Positions 1-5,930 of a DNA stretch of 7,345 bases are shown here, piece by piece. How positions within the stretch are numbered: position 1 is the first letter of the stretch; each line of letters opens with the position of its first letter. The translations under genes and the position numbers were made by a program. The DNA comes from Candidatus Omnitrophota bacterium. GTDB taxonomy: Bacteria > Omnitrophota > Gorgyraeia > Duberdicusellales > 4484-171. The stretch is taken from contig JAGLSH010000035.1 in NCBI GenBank assembly GCA_023135855.1, positions 1-7,345 on the forward strand. The letters run 5' to 3'. The notes beneath the pieces were generated by a model. The model had not been told where the DNA came from, did no database searches, and worked only from the letters and a program-made list of their open reading frames with translations.

Positions 1-16
1 TTTTAATTGACCCAAG

Positions 17-44
17 TTGATTTTTAGAAACATCCTGCTATAAT
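17..44 (+). promoter_or_regulatory. Probable sigma-70 promoter with extended -10
   Basis: A -35-like TTGATT at 17-22 is followed, after a 16-base spacer, by a perfect TATAAT at 39-44. The bases TGC directly before it (36-38) make an extended -10 element (TGnTATAAT). Transcription should start near position 51, only about four bases before the ATG at 55, so the first gene would be read from an almost leaderless message. No Shine-Dalgarno sequence is visible, which fits. A second TTGACC at 7-12 is too far from the -10 (26 bases) to serve as its -35. This is a sequence match only. Confidence 0.6.
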
Positions 45-54
45 CTTGGATAGA

Positions 55-1185
55 ATGAAAAGAGGTATATTTTTTCTTTTAATTTTTTTAATACTTCCGA
101 TATCTTCTTTTGCTAAAGAGAAGGTAACTGCCACTTTATTTTACTCTACTCATTGTAAGATTTGCCATGAGTTAAGAGAAGAATTTCTACCTCAGATAGA
201 AGAGCAATATAAAGAAAATGTAGAGTGGGAGAGGTTTAATACTACTGAAAATGTTGAAGGTTTAAACTTACTTATATCATTAACTGAGCAATTTAGTTTA
301 AAAGAGGCCTTAATTCCTAGCATTATGATCGGGGATATTCTTTTAGTTGGTGAAGAAGATATCAAAGGTAGGCTAGATGTAGCCATAAGAATAGCTTTAG
401 AGGCGGAAAAGAGCCCAATTTCTTTTTTAAAGACAGATGTAGTAGATTTCTTTAAGAAATTTTCTGTATTAACTGTAATTGGCAATGGCTTAATAGATGG
501 GATAAATCCGTGTGCTTTTGCAGTAATTGTATTTTTTATATCATTTTTAGGAGTCTATGGTTATAAAAAGAAAGAAATAATTTATGTTGGAACATTCTAT
601 TGCTTGTCAGTATTTATTACTTATCTTTTAATAGGTTTAGGCTTTTTTAACTTTTTTTATTCTCTAGAGCAGATTTATTTTATTGTAAAAACCTTTTATT
701 ATTTTATAGCCATTTTCTGTTTTTTAATGGCTATGGCTGCTGTAAGAGACTATTATAAATTCAAAAAAACTGGTCATTCAGAAGAAGCGATCTTACAATT
801 ACCAAAATTCCTAAAGAAAAGGATAAATCTTGTTATTGGTTCAAGGATGCGGGAGAAGAAAGGTGGGATATGGGGTTTGTGTGTTAGTTCCTTTATTGTT
901 GGTTTTTTGGTTTCTTTATTGGAAGCAGTATGCACAGGACAGGTTTATCTACCAACCATTGTTTTCATTCTAAAAAATACAGATTTGAAAATAAAAGCAG
1001 CCACTTACTTATTTCTCTATAATTTGATGTTTGTTCTTCCTTTAATAATTATCTTTTTGCTTTCTTTAGCAGGAGTTAAATCAACAAAATTCAATAATTT
1101 TCTAAAGAAAAATGTAGGCCGAATAAAAATTTTAATGGCTTTAGTCTTTTTCTGTCTGGGTCTTTTTATGCTGGTCATAAGTTAA
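55..1185 (+). CDS. Exported thioredoxin-CcdA/DsbD-like fusion, membrane thiol-disulfide electron carrier
   Basis: This 376-residue protein probably carries reducing electrons across the cytoplasmic membrane to an attached outside-facing thioredoxin. I chose ATG 55 over the in-frame TTG at 46, because a clean signal peptide starts there (MKRG, then a hydrophobic run ending SSFA at about residue 20) and because the predicted transcript begins after 46. Residues 21-120 look like a thioredoxin fold, with a CKIC active site at Cys34/Cys37 and a probable cis-proline in the IPSIMIGD segment. Residues 138-376 are a CcdA-like membrane domain of about six helices, with the two hallmark membrane cysteines in NPCA (Cys153) and EAVCTG (Cys293). 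In DsbD the thioredoxin-like domain follows the membrane domain; here it precedes it. The stop lies 11 bases before the next gene, so the two are probably cotranscribed. The electron acceptor is unknown. Domain assignment is strong, exact role inferred. Confidence 0.85.
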   Translation: MKRGIFFLLIFLILPISSFAKEKVTATLFYSTHCKICHELREEFLPQIEEQYKENVEWERFNTTENVEGLNLLISLTEQFSLKEALIPSIMIGDILLVGEEDIKGRLDVAIRIALEAEKSPISFLKTDVVDFFKKFSVLTVIGNGLIDGINPCAFAVIVFFISFLGVYGYKKKEIIYVGTFYCLSVFITYLLIGLGFFNFFYSLEQIYFIVKTFYYFIAIFCFLMAMAAVRDYYKFKKTGHSEEAILQLPKFLKKRINLVIGSRMREKKGGIWGLCVSSFIVGFLVSLLEAVCTGQVYLPTIVFILKNTDLKIKAATYLFLYNLMFVLPLIIIFLLSLAGVKSTKFNNFLKKNVGRIKILMALVFFCLGLFMLVIS

Positions 1186-1196
1186 GTGGTTTTTCA

Positions 1197-2456
1197 ATGA
1201 ATTTACCTTATTTAGTTTTTTCTGACAAAAAGGGGAAAATTTATCATCATCCTTACCTGAGGATGAGTGTTTCCTCTTTAGATAAAGTTAGCTTGCCTAA
1301 AGAAGAGGAGTTAATTAAACTACCTCCTGGCAGCGCATTTTTTTATCTTCCCCAGCGACAGGCAATTGGCTTTGATCCTGAAACAAAAAAATTTGAGGTA
1401 TTAAATAAGCTTGAAGAAAAGGAAGTTTTTGCAGTGTCAGTGTTTCCTATTCCGGCATTCTTGCGGCTGTATAATCCAGCCTGCATAACTAAAACAAAAA
1501 AAGCACTTCCTCTTTGGGCTTATACAGCTTGTGGTTATTATAAAGGTAATTTTTATATAGCTGCTAAGAGAATAGATAAAAGAGTTCGTCAAAGCCCTCG
1601 GTTTTATGACCAGAAATTAATTAGTAAACAAGTGAGATCTTTTCTTAAAGCCTATCCCGATAATAGGCTTTACAGACACTTAGCTAATTGCGCCCTTAAT
1701 TATAATTGTTTAGCAGCAAAAAATCTTTTTCTTCAAAGATGGGAGGCCCCTTTGCCAACAGCAAGAACTTGTAATGCTCGTTGCCTGGGTTGTCTTAGCT
1801 ATCAAGAGTCAGATTGTGCTTCGTCTCATCAGAGGATAAATTTTAAACCAAAAGTAGATGAAGTAGCTGAAATTATGATCAATCATCTAAGAGTAGCTAG
1901 AGAAGCAATAGTTAGTTTTGGCCAGGGTTGTGAGGGAGAACCTTTGCTTGAGAGTGATTTAATTGCTAAGAGCATAATAAAAGTAAGAGAGAATACTGCT
2001 AGAGGCACAATAAATATGAATACAAATGCTAGTGTTCCTAAAAGAATAGAGATGCTTTGTCAGGCTGGCATGGACTCCTTTCGAATTAGTTTAAATAGTT
2101 CAGATGAAAAATTTTATAATCTTTATTTTCGTCCTAAAGGTTATAAGTTTTCTGATCTTATAAAATCAATAGCAATAGCTAAGAAGTATAAAAAATTTGT
2201 TTCAATAAATTTATTTGTTTTTCCAGGATTTTCTGATTCATCTCAACAAATAAAATCTTTGGTTTCTTTTATAAAAAAAACTGGTGTTGATATGATCCAA
2301 TGGCGTAATTTAAATATTGATCCAGATTATTATCTAAAGCATATGCCTTACAAAAAGCTAAAGTCTCAAGGAATTCTTTATCTTATAGATACAATAAAGA
2401 AGGAATTTCCTAGCCTAAAACATGGTTATTTTAATCTTCCTAAAGAGAGCTTTTAA
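1197..2456 (+). CDS. Radical SAM protein of unknown substrate with long N-terminal domain
   Basis: This 419-residue protein carries the radical SAM signature TCNARCLGCLS, with the CX3CX2C cysteines at residues 192, 196 and 199 that bind the [4Fe-4S] cluster used to cleave S-adenosylmethionine. It is followed by a GQGCEGEP segment (242-249), which matches the GGE/SAM-binding region, and a TNAS strand and FRISLNS strand (about 276-301) typical of the partial TIM barrel. About 190 residues precede the core, far more than usual. They hold Cys96, Cys112, Cys165 and Cys171, which could bind a further metal centre, but I recognise no named domain there. The C-terminal part has only Cys288, so a SPASM or other C-terminal auxiliary cluster is unlikely. 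The start ATG lacks a strong ribosome site, but the protein reads well from there. It follows the thioredoxin-CcdA gene by 11 bases. Fold confident, substrate unknown. Confidence 0.85.
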   Translation: MNLPYLVFSDKKGKIYHHPYLRMSVSSLDKVSLPKEEELIKLPPGSAFFYLPQRQAIGFDPETKKFEVLNKLEEKEVFAVSVFPIPAFLRLYNPACITKTKKALPLWAYTACGYYKGNFYIAAKRIDKRVRQSPRFYDQKLISKQVRSFLKAYPDNRLYRHLANCALNYNCLAAKNLFLQRWEAPLPTARTCNARCLGCLSYQESDCASSHQRINFKPKVDEVAEIMINHLRVAREAIVSFGQGCEGEPLLESDLIAKSIIKVRENTARGTINMNTNASVPKRIEMLCQAGMDSFRISLNSSDEKFYNLYFRPKGYKFSDLIKSIAIAKKYKKFVSINLFVFPGFSDSSQQIKSLVSFIKKTGVDMIQWRNLNIDPDYYLKHMPYKKLKSQGILYLIDTIKKEFPSLKHGYFNLPKESF

Positions 2457-2474
2457 TCTTTTCTAGTATTTTTC

Positions 2475-2502
2475 TTGACAAAAGGTTTGTTTGTTCTATA
2501 AT
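2475..2502 (+). promoter_or_regulatory. Consensus sigma-70 promoter of the rrf2-sulfur operon
   Basis: A perfect TTGACA (2475-2480) and a perfect TATAAT (2497-2502) are separated by 16 bases, one short of the optimum. Transcription should begin near 2509, giving a leader of about 35 bases with a strong AGGAGG ribosome site (2534-2539) before the ATG at 2544. No other good promoter is seen downstream, so it probably drives the whole series from the regulator to the right edge. Such a strong promoter normally needs a repressor, and the overlapping inverted repeat provides a site for one. Confidence 0.85.
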
Positions 2503-2534
2503 TACTACTAATATGATAGGATTAGTAGTAATTA
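2499..2534. promoter_or_regulatory. Perfect 14-bp inverted repeat, probable Rrf2 operator
   Basis: The arms TAATTACTACTAAT (2499-2512) and ATTAGTAGTAATTA (2521-2534) are exact reverse complements separated by eight bases. The left arm covers most of the -10 box and the predicted transcription start; the right arm touches the ribosome site. Arm centres are 22 bp apart, about two helical turns, so both face the same side of DNA. Each arm also has ATTA...TAAT ends and is itself nearly palindromic, which could allow two dimers to bind. Because transcription should start inside the left arm, the full RNA hairpin would not form from this promoter, which favours a DNA operator over an RNA switch. 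Bound protein would block RNA polymerase. That the adjacent Rrf2 protein binds here is inference. Confidence 0.8.
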
Positions 2535-2543
2535 GGAGGAATT

Positions 2544-2984
2544 ATGAAAATTTCGACTAGATCACGTTATGGATCAAGGCTAATGTTAGAATTGGCTTTA
2601 AATTATGGTAAAGGGCCAGTTTTTCTTAGAGACATTGCTAAGAATGAGGAAATTTCCGAGAAGTATTTAAGTCAAATTGTTATTCCTTTAAAAGCAAAAG
2701 GATTAATTACTTCTTTTCGTGGCATGAATGGTGGTTATGTTTTGGCAAAATCACCTTCTCAAATTAATCTTAGAGAAATTGTAGAGCTATTAGAGGGAGG
2801 GCTAGAACTTCTTGGTTGTATTGGGAATTCTTCGACTTGTTCAAGAGTGGCTATTTGTGTGACAAGAGATATTTGGGATTTAGTGGGAAAGAAAATAGCT
2901 CAAATACTTGAGTCAGTAACTTTAGAGGATTTAATTAAAAGCCATAATCTTAAAAATGAAGAAGCTATGATATATAGCATATAG
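2544..2984 (+). CDS. Rrf2 family transcriptional regulator with three Fe-S-type cysteines
   Basis: This 146-residue regulator has the Rrf2 layout. A winged helix-turn-helix fills roughly residues 1-75: MKISTRSRYGSRLMLELA opening, DIAKNEEISEKYLSQI recognition helix region, and the RGMNGGYVLAK wing. It is followed by a dimerisation helix and the sensor loop. Cys92, Cys99 and Cys105 are spaced C-x6-C-x5-C, as in IscR, NsrR and RirA, so it may bind an Fe-S cluster. The histidine that is the fourth ligand in E. coli IscR (three residues after the last cysteine) is Arg108 here, and the N-terminal acidic ligand of NsrR or RsrR at about residue 8 is also not obvious, so the fourth ligand is unknown. 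It is the first gene after a strong promoter with an overlapping operator, implying autoregulation. A sulfur or Fe-S regulator (compare CymR and IscR) fits the downstream genes. Which signal it reads is not shown by the sequence. Confidence 0.92.
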   Translation: MKISTRSRYGSRLMLELALNYGKGPVFLRDIAKNEEISEKYLSQIVIPLKAKGLITSFRGMNGGYVLAKSPSQINLREIVELLEGGLELLGCIGNSSTCSRVAICVTRDIWDLVGKKIAQILESVTLEDLIKSHNLKNEEAMIYSI

Positions 2985-2991
2985 GTAAAAA

Positions 2992-3981
2992 ATGAGAGCT
3001 ATAGTATTGATTTCTGGCGGATTAGATAGTTTATTAGCAATAAAAGCTATACAGAAACAAGGTATTGAAGTTTTAGCAATAAATTTTTTGATACCTTTCC
3101 TAAAGGATGATTTGGCAAATAATAGTATTTTTTTTGTCAAAAAAATTACTGAGCAGTTAGGTTGTAAATGTAAAGTTATTACACTTGCAGAAGATTATTT
3201 AGATATGGTAAAAAATCCAAAGTATGGATACGGGAAAAACTTTAATCCTTGTATTGATTGTAAAATACTAATGTTAAAGAAAGCTAAAAATGTTATGAGT
3301 GAATTTAAGGCTTCATTTATTGCTACTGGAGAAGTTTTAGGGCAAAGGCCAATGTCTCAGCATAAACAAGCCTTGAAAAGGATTGAGGAGGCTAGTAGCT
3401 TAAATGGATTATTACTTCGACCTTTGTCAGCTTTGCTTTTGGCCCCGACTATCCCTCAAAAGAAAGGGTGGGTGAAGAAAGAACTGTTATTTGATATCCA
3501 TGGTAGAGGGCGTAGGCGGCAAATAAGCTTAGCCAAAGAGTGGGGAGTAGAAGATTACCCTTGGCCTGGCGGAGGATGTCTTTTAACTGATTCTAACTTT
3601 TGTAAGCGGCTTAAAGACTTGTTAAAATATGATCAATTATCTATAGAAGATATAACTTTATTGAAGCTAGGCCGACATTTTCGGATAACTTCGAAATTTA
3701 AGTTAATCGTAGGTAGGGATAAAGAAGAGAATGAAAAGCTTATTTCTTTGGCTAAAAAAGGAGATGTATTTTTTGAACCAAAAAAAATGTCTGGACCAAC
3801 AGGGATAAGTAAGGGACCAGTAGGCCAGAGGTTAAAGGATATAGCTGCTAGAATAATAGCTAGGTATACTTGCTTAGATAAAAAAGTAGAAATTGTATGC
3901 GGCACTGTTTCTAAAAGGAATCAAGAATTGATATTGGTGAAAGGCATGAATGATCAGCAACTTAAAAAATGGATAATATAA
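2992..3981 (+). CDS. PP-loop ATPase related to tRNA thiolases (MnmA/ThiI-like) with NFACT-R-like C-terminus
   Basis: This 329-residue protein begins with an ATP-pyrophosphatase domain, with the PP-loop SGGLDS at residues 8-13. Such enzymes adenylate a tRNA base before sulfur is inserted. NPCIDC (Cys87, Cys90) matches the region of MnmA holding NPDxxCN, ATGEVLGQ (111-118) resembles the MnmA ATGHY stretch, and Cys196 in PGGGCLLTD lies where the second catalytic cysteine is expected. The resulting CxxC + C set is the kind that holds an Fe-S cluster in TtcA, TtuA and archaeal ThiI. Residues from about 215 on (HFRITSKFKLIVGRDKEENEKL) resemble the NFACT-R/DUF814 RNA-binding domain, unlike the C-terminal beta-barrel of true MnmA. 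It lies seven bases after the regulator, as mnmA does in the Bacillus cymR cluster, but with no cysteine desulfurase. tRNA thiolation is likely; the base modified is unknown. Confidence 0.8.
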   Translation: MRAIVLISGGLDSLLAIKAIQKQGIEVLAINFLIPFLKDDLANNSIFFVKKITEQLGCKCKVITLAEDYLDMVKNPKYGYGKNFNPCIDCKILMLKKAKNVMSEFKASFIATGEVLGQRPMSQHKQALKRIEEASSLNGLLLRPLSALLLAPTIPQKKGWVKKELLFDIHGRGRRRQISLAKEWGVEDYPWPGGGCLLTDSNFCKRLKDLLKYDQLSIEDITLLKLGRHFRITSKFKLIVGRDKEENEKLISLAKKGDVFFEPKKMSGPTGISKGPVGQRLKDIAARIIARYTCLDKKVEIVCGTVSKRNQELILVKGMNDQQLKKWII

Positions 3982-4014
3982 TTTCACAGGAGAATAAAAA
4001 AGGAAGGGGGTTTT

Positions 4015-4233
4015 ATGAAAAGAGGTATTTTTGTTATGGCTATTTTTTTAATATCAATTTCACAAGTTTATGGAGCTCCATCAGAGCAAACAGTTTCAAG
4101 GTGCAAATCAGAAAAGTGTAATTGGATTAAAGAAAATTGTAGCGAAAAAAAATGTGACTGTGGCAATAAAGCTTGTGGAGAAAAGAAATGTGTATGTAGT
4201 GATAAAGAGGTAGAAGATGAAAATATTAGATAA
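4015..4233 (+). CDS. Small exported cysteine-rich protein, metallothionein-like
   Basis: This 72-residue ORF has a clear signal peptide (MKRG, a hydrophobic stretch to about residue 17, then QVYGA) with cleavage probably after residue 20 or 21. The mature part of about 51 residues has eight cysteines (30, 35, 42, 47, 49, 54, 59, 61) among many lysines and acids, with EKKCDC and EKKCVC forming a short internal repeat. No lipobox cysteine follows the signal, so it is probably released or membrane-tethered only by an uncleaved signal. Binding of metal or clusters, or a thiol buffer role, is plausible. I recognise no named family. An excellent ribosome site (AGGAAGGGGG, 4001-4010) lies four bases upstream. 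Its last 17 bases overlap cysK in another frame, so the two are probably translationally coupled. Its first 13 codons closely resemble those of the thioredoxin-CcdA gene. A cysteine-sensing leader peptide is an alternative. Confidence 0.75.
   Translation: MKRGIFVMAIFLISISQVYGAPSEQTVSRCKSEKCNWIKENCSEKKCDCGNKACGEKKCVCSDKEVEDENIR
4204..4211 (+). promoter_or_regulatory. cysK ribosome-binding site inside the Cys-rich ORF
   Basis: AAAGAGGT, with the core GAGG at 4207-4210, lies six bases before the cysK ATG and wholly within the coding sequence of the preceding small gene. The last cysteine codon of that gene (4195-4197) is only seven bases upstream, so a ribosome paused there would physically cover this site. 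Initiation of cysK is therefore likely to depend on traffic through the small ORF. Confidence 0.65.
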
Positions 4234-5125
4234 TATTACTCAAACCATAGGCAATACTCCTTTGGTGAGGTTTAAAAAAATAGGAAAAGAATTAGGAGCT
4301 GATTTAGTAGGAAAGCTTGAATTCTTTAATCCTTGCGGGAGTGTAAAAGATCGGATTGGTTTGGCTATGATTAAGGATGCTGAAAGAAAAGGATTGATTA
4401 ACAAAGATAGTCTAATCATTGAACCTACTAGCGGCAATACTGGGATCGGGTTAGCTTTTGTTTGTGCCCAGAGAGGGTATAGGTTGATTCTTACTATGCC
4501 GGAGAATATGTCTATTGAAAGAAGAAAACTATTGTCTTTGTTGGGTGCAGAGTTAGTTTTAACTTCTAGCGACAAAGGGATGAGAGGAGCAGTAGAAAAA
4601 GCAGAGGAACTTGCTAAGGAGAGTAAAAATACTTTTGTACCTCAGCAATTTAAAAATTCCGCTAACCCTAAAATACATCATGATACAACAGCTTTAGAGA
4701 TATGGGAGGATACTGATGGGAAGGTAGATATTATAGTGGCTGGAGTAGGAACTGGAGGCACTATTACTGGGGTAGCTGAAGCCTTAAAGACAAAGAAGCC
4801 AAACATTAAAGTTATTGCTGTTGAACCTAAAGATTCAGCAGTTCTTTCTGGAGGGAATCCTGGGTCTCATGGAATTCAAGGCATTGGTGCTGGGTTTGTT
4901 CCCGAGATTTTAAGGAAAGATTTGCTTGATGAGATATTTTGTGTAGAATATAAGAGTGCCTTATTTATGGTTGATTTTTTAGCCAAGAAAGAAGGTATCT
5001 TAGCTGGGATTTCAAGTGGTGCAGCTGTGTCAGCAGCTATAGAAGTTGCAAAAAGAGAAGAAAACAAGGGTAAGTTGATAGTAGTAATAATACCAGACAC
5101 AGGAGAGAGGTATCTTTCTTTGTAA
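4217..5125 (+). CDS. cysK: Cysteine synthase A (O-acetylserine sulfhydrylase)
   Basis: This cytoplasmic, pyridoxal-phosphate-dependent enzyme makes cysteine from O-acetylserine and sulfide. Its 302 residues are the usual length and complete. The PLP lysine is Lys44 in NPCGSVKDR, the substrate loop is TSGNTG (71-76), the phosphate-binding loop is GTGGT (178-182), and GISSGA (264-269) and the C-terminal PDTGERYLS are all in place. The QQF...[14 protein letters not shown] stretch (143-163) is typical of CysK rather than of cystathionine beta-synthase, which would also carry extra domains. It begins inside the end of the Cys-rich ORF (17-base overlap) and is followed by thi4 after 20 bases. No serine acetyltransferase (cysE) is seen in the window, so O-acetylserine must be made elsewhere. 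O-phosphoserine as substrate cannot be excluded from sequence alone. Confidence 0.95.
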   Translation: MKILDNITQTIGNTPLVRFKKIGKELGADLVGKLEFFNPCGSVKDRIGLAMIKDAERKGLINKDSLIIEPTSGNTGIGLAFVCAQRGYRLILTMPENMSIERRKLLSLLGAELVLTSSDKGMRGAVEKAEELAKESKNTFVPQQFKNSANPKIHHDTTALEIWEDTDGKVDIIVAGVGTGGTITGVAEALKTKKPNIKVIAVEPKDSAVLSGGNPGSHGIQGIGAGFVPEILRKDLLDEIFCVEYKSALFMVDFLAKKEGILAGISSGAAVSAAIEVAKREENKGKLIVVIIPDTGERYLSL

Positions 5126-5145
5126 TTTAGAAAAAAGGAGCATTT

Positions 5146-5916
5146 ATGCTAGATGAGGTAATCATTTCAAAGGCTATCATTGAATCATATAAAGAAAAAT
5201 TAATAAAATGTTTAGATGTTGATGTCGCTATTGCTGGCGCAGGTCCAGCTGGTCTTATTTGTGCTTATTATTTAGCTAAAGCTGGAAAGAAAGTTGTTAT
5301 TTTTGAGAAAAAACTTTCTATTGGTGGTGGTATGTGGGGTGGAGGAATGCTTTTTAATGAAATAGTAGTTCAGGAAGAAGCTAAAAAACTTTTAGATGCA
5401 TTTTCTATACGTACTAAAAAATATAAAAAAAATTATTATTTAGTTGATGCTGTAGAGTGCATAAGTGGGTTAGCCTATAATGCAGTTAACAGCGGAGCAA
5501 CTGTTATCAATACTGTTGCTGTTGAAGATGTTATGGTTAAACAAAAAAGAGTTTGTGGTTTAGTGATTAATTGGACCGCTGTTGAGATAGCAAATTTACA
5601 TGTTGATCCTTTAACCATAAGAGCCAAAATTGTTATTGATTCAACTGGGCACCCCTGTGAAGTCGTAAAAGTTGTTCAAAATAAATCGGGCTTGAGATTA
5701 AAGACAAAAACAGGGAAAATATTAGGCGAGAAGTCTATGTGGGCTGATGAAGCGGAAAAGACTGTTGTGAAGAACACTAAAGAAGTTTGCCCCGGACTTT
5801 ATGTTTGTGGAATGGCTGCAAATGCTGTATTTGGTACTCCAAGAATGGGGCCAATATTTGGTGGAATGCTTTTATCCGGTAAAAAGTTAGCTGAAAAAAT
5901 AAAGAAAGTATTATAA
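5146..5916 (+). CDS. thi4: Thi4-family thiazole synthase, His-type (sulfide-dependent)
   Basis: Thi4 makes the thiazole half of thiamin from NAD, glycine and a sulfur atom, with iron. The 256-residue protein is complete. The nucleotide-binding GAGPAG is at 31-36, a GGGMWGGGM glycine loop is at 60-68, and the family's C-terminal [14 protein letters not shown] is at 232-245. In yeast and plants the sulfur comes from a cysteine in a CMDPN motif, destroyed after one turnover. Here the matching residue is His152 in LHVDPLT, as in methanogen enzymes, which use free sulfide and act catalytically. Cys171 in GHPCEV is an extra cysteine in another conserved loop and is not the donor position. Old annotations as ribulose-1,5-bisphosphate or ribose-1,5-bisphosphate enzymes are misnomers for this family. 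The gene has a good ribosome site (AAGGAG at 5135-5140) and sits between cysK and the homocysteine gene. No other thiamin gene is present. Confidence 0.93.
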   Translation: MLDEVIISKAIIESYKEKLIKCLDVDVAIAGAGPAGLICAYYLAKAGKKVVIFEKKLSIGGGMWGGGMLFNEIVVQEEAKKLLDAFSIRTKKYKKNYYLVDAVECISGLAYNAVNSGATVINTVAVEDVMVKQKRVCGLVINWTAVEIANLHVDPLTIRAKIVIDSTGHPCEVVKVVQNKSGLRLKTKTGKILGEKSMWADEAEKTVVKNTKEVCPGLYVCGMAANAVFGTPRMGPIFGGMLLSGKKLAEKIKKVL

Positions 5917-5930
5917 GAGGGAGAAGAGAA

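Noticed and set aside
46..54. TTG start adding three residues to the first gene
   Set aside because: It lies before the predicted transcription start, and the signal peptide reads best from ATG 55; the second exported gene begins with the same MKRG.
2457..2474. Rho-independent terminator after the radical SAM gene
   Set aside because: The region is T-rich but has only a four-base-pair stem candidate near the stop codon, too weak to call.
2499..2534. RNA riboswitch or 5' hairpin control
   Set aside because: The predicted transcript begins inside the left arm, so the full stem would not be present in RNA; the DNA operator reading is preferred.
3977..3982. TATAAT just before the Cys-rich gene as an internal promoter
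   Set aside because: No acceptable -35 lies 15-19 bases upstream (TTGATA at 3928 is too far), and TATAAT is common in such AT-rich DNA.
4217..5125. Cystathionine beta-synthase rather than CysK
   Set aside because: The length is 302 residues, with no CBS or heme domain, and the loop motifs follow cysteine synthase.
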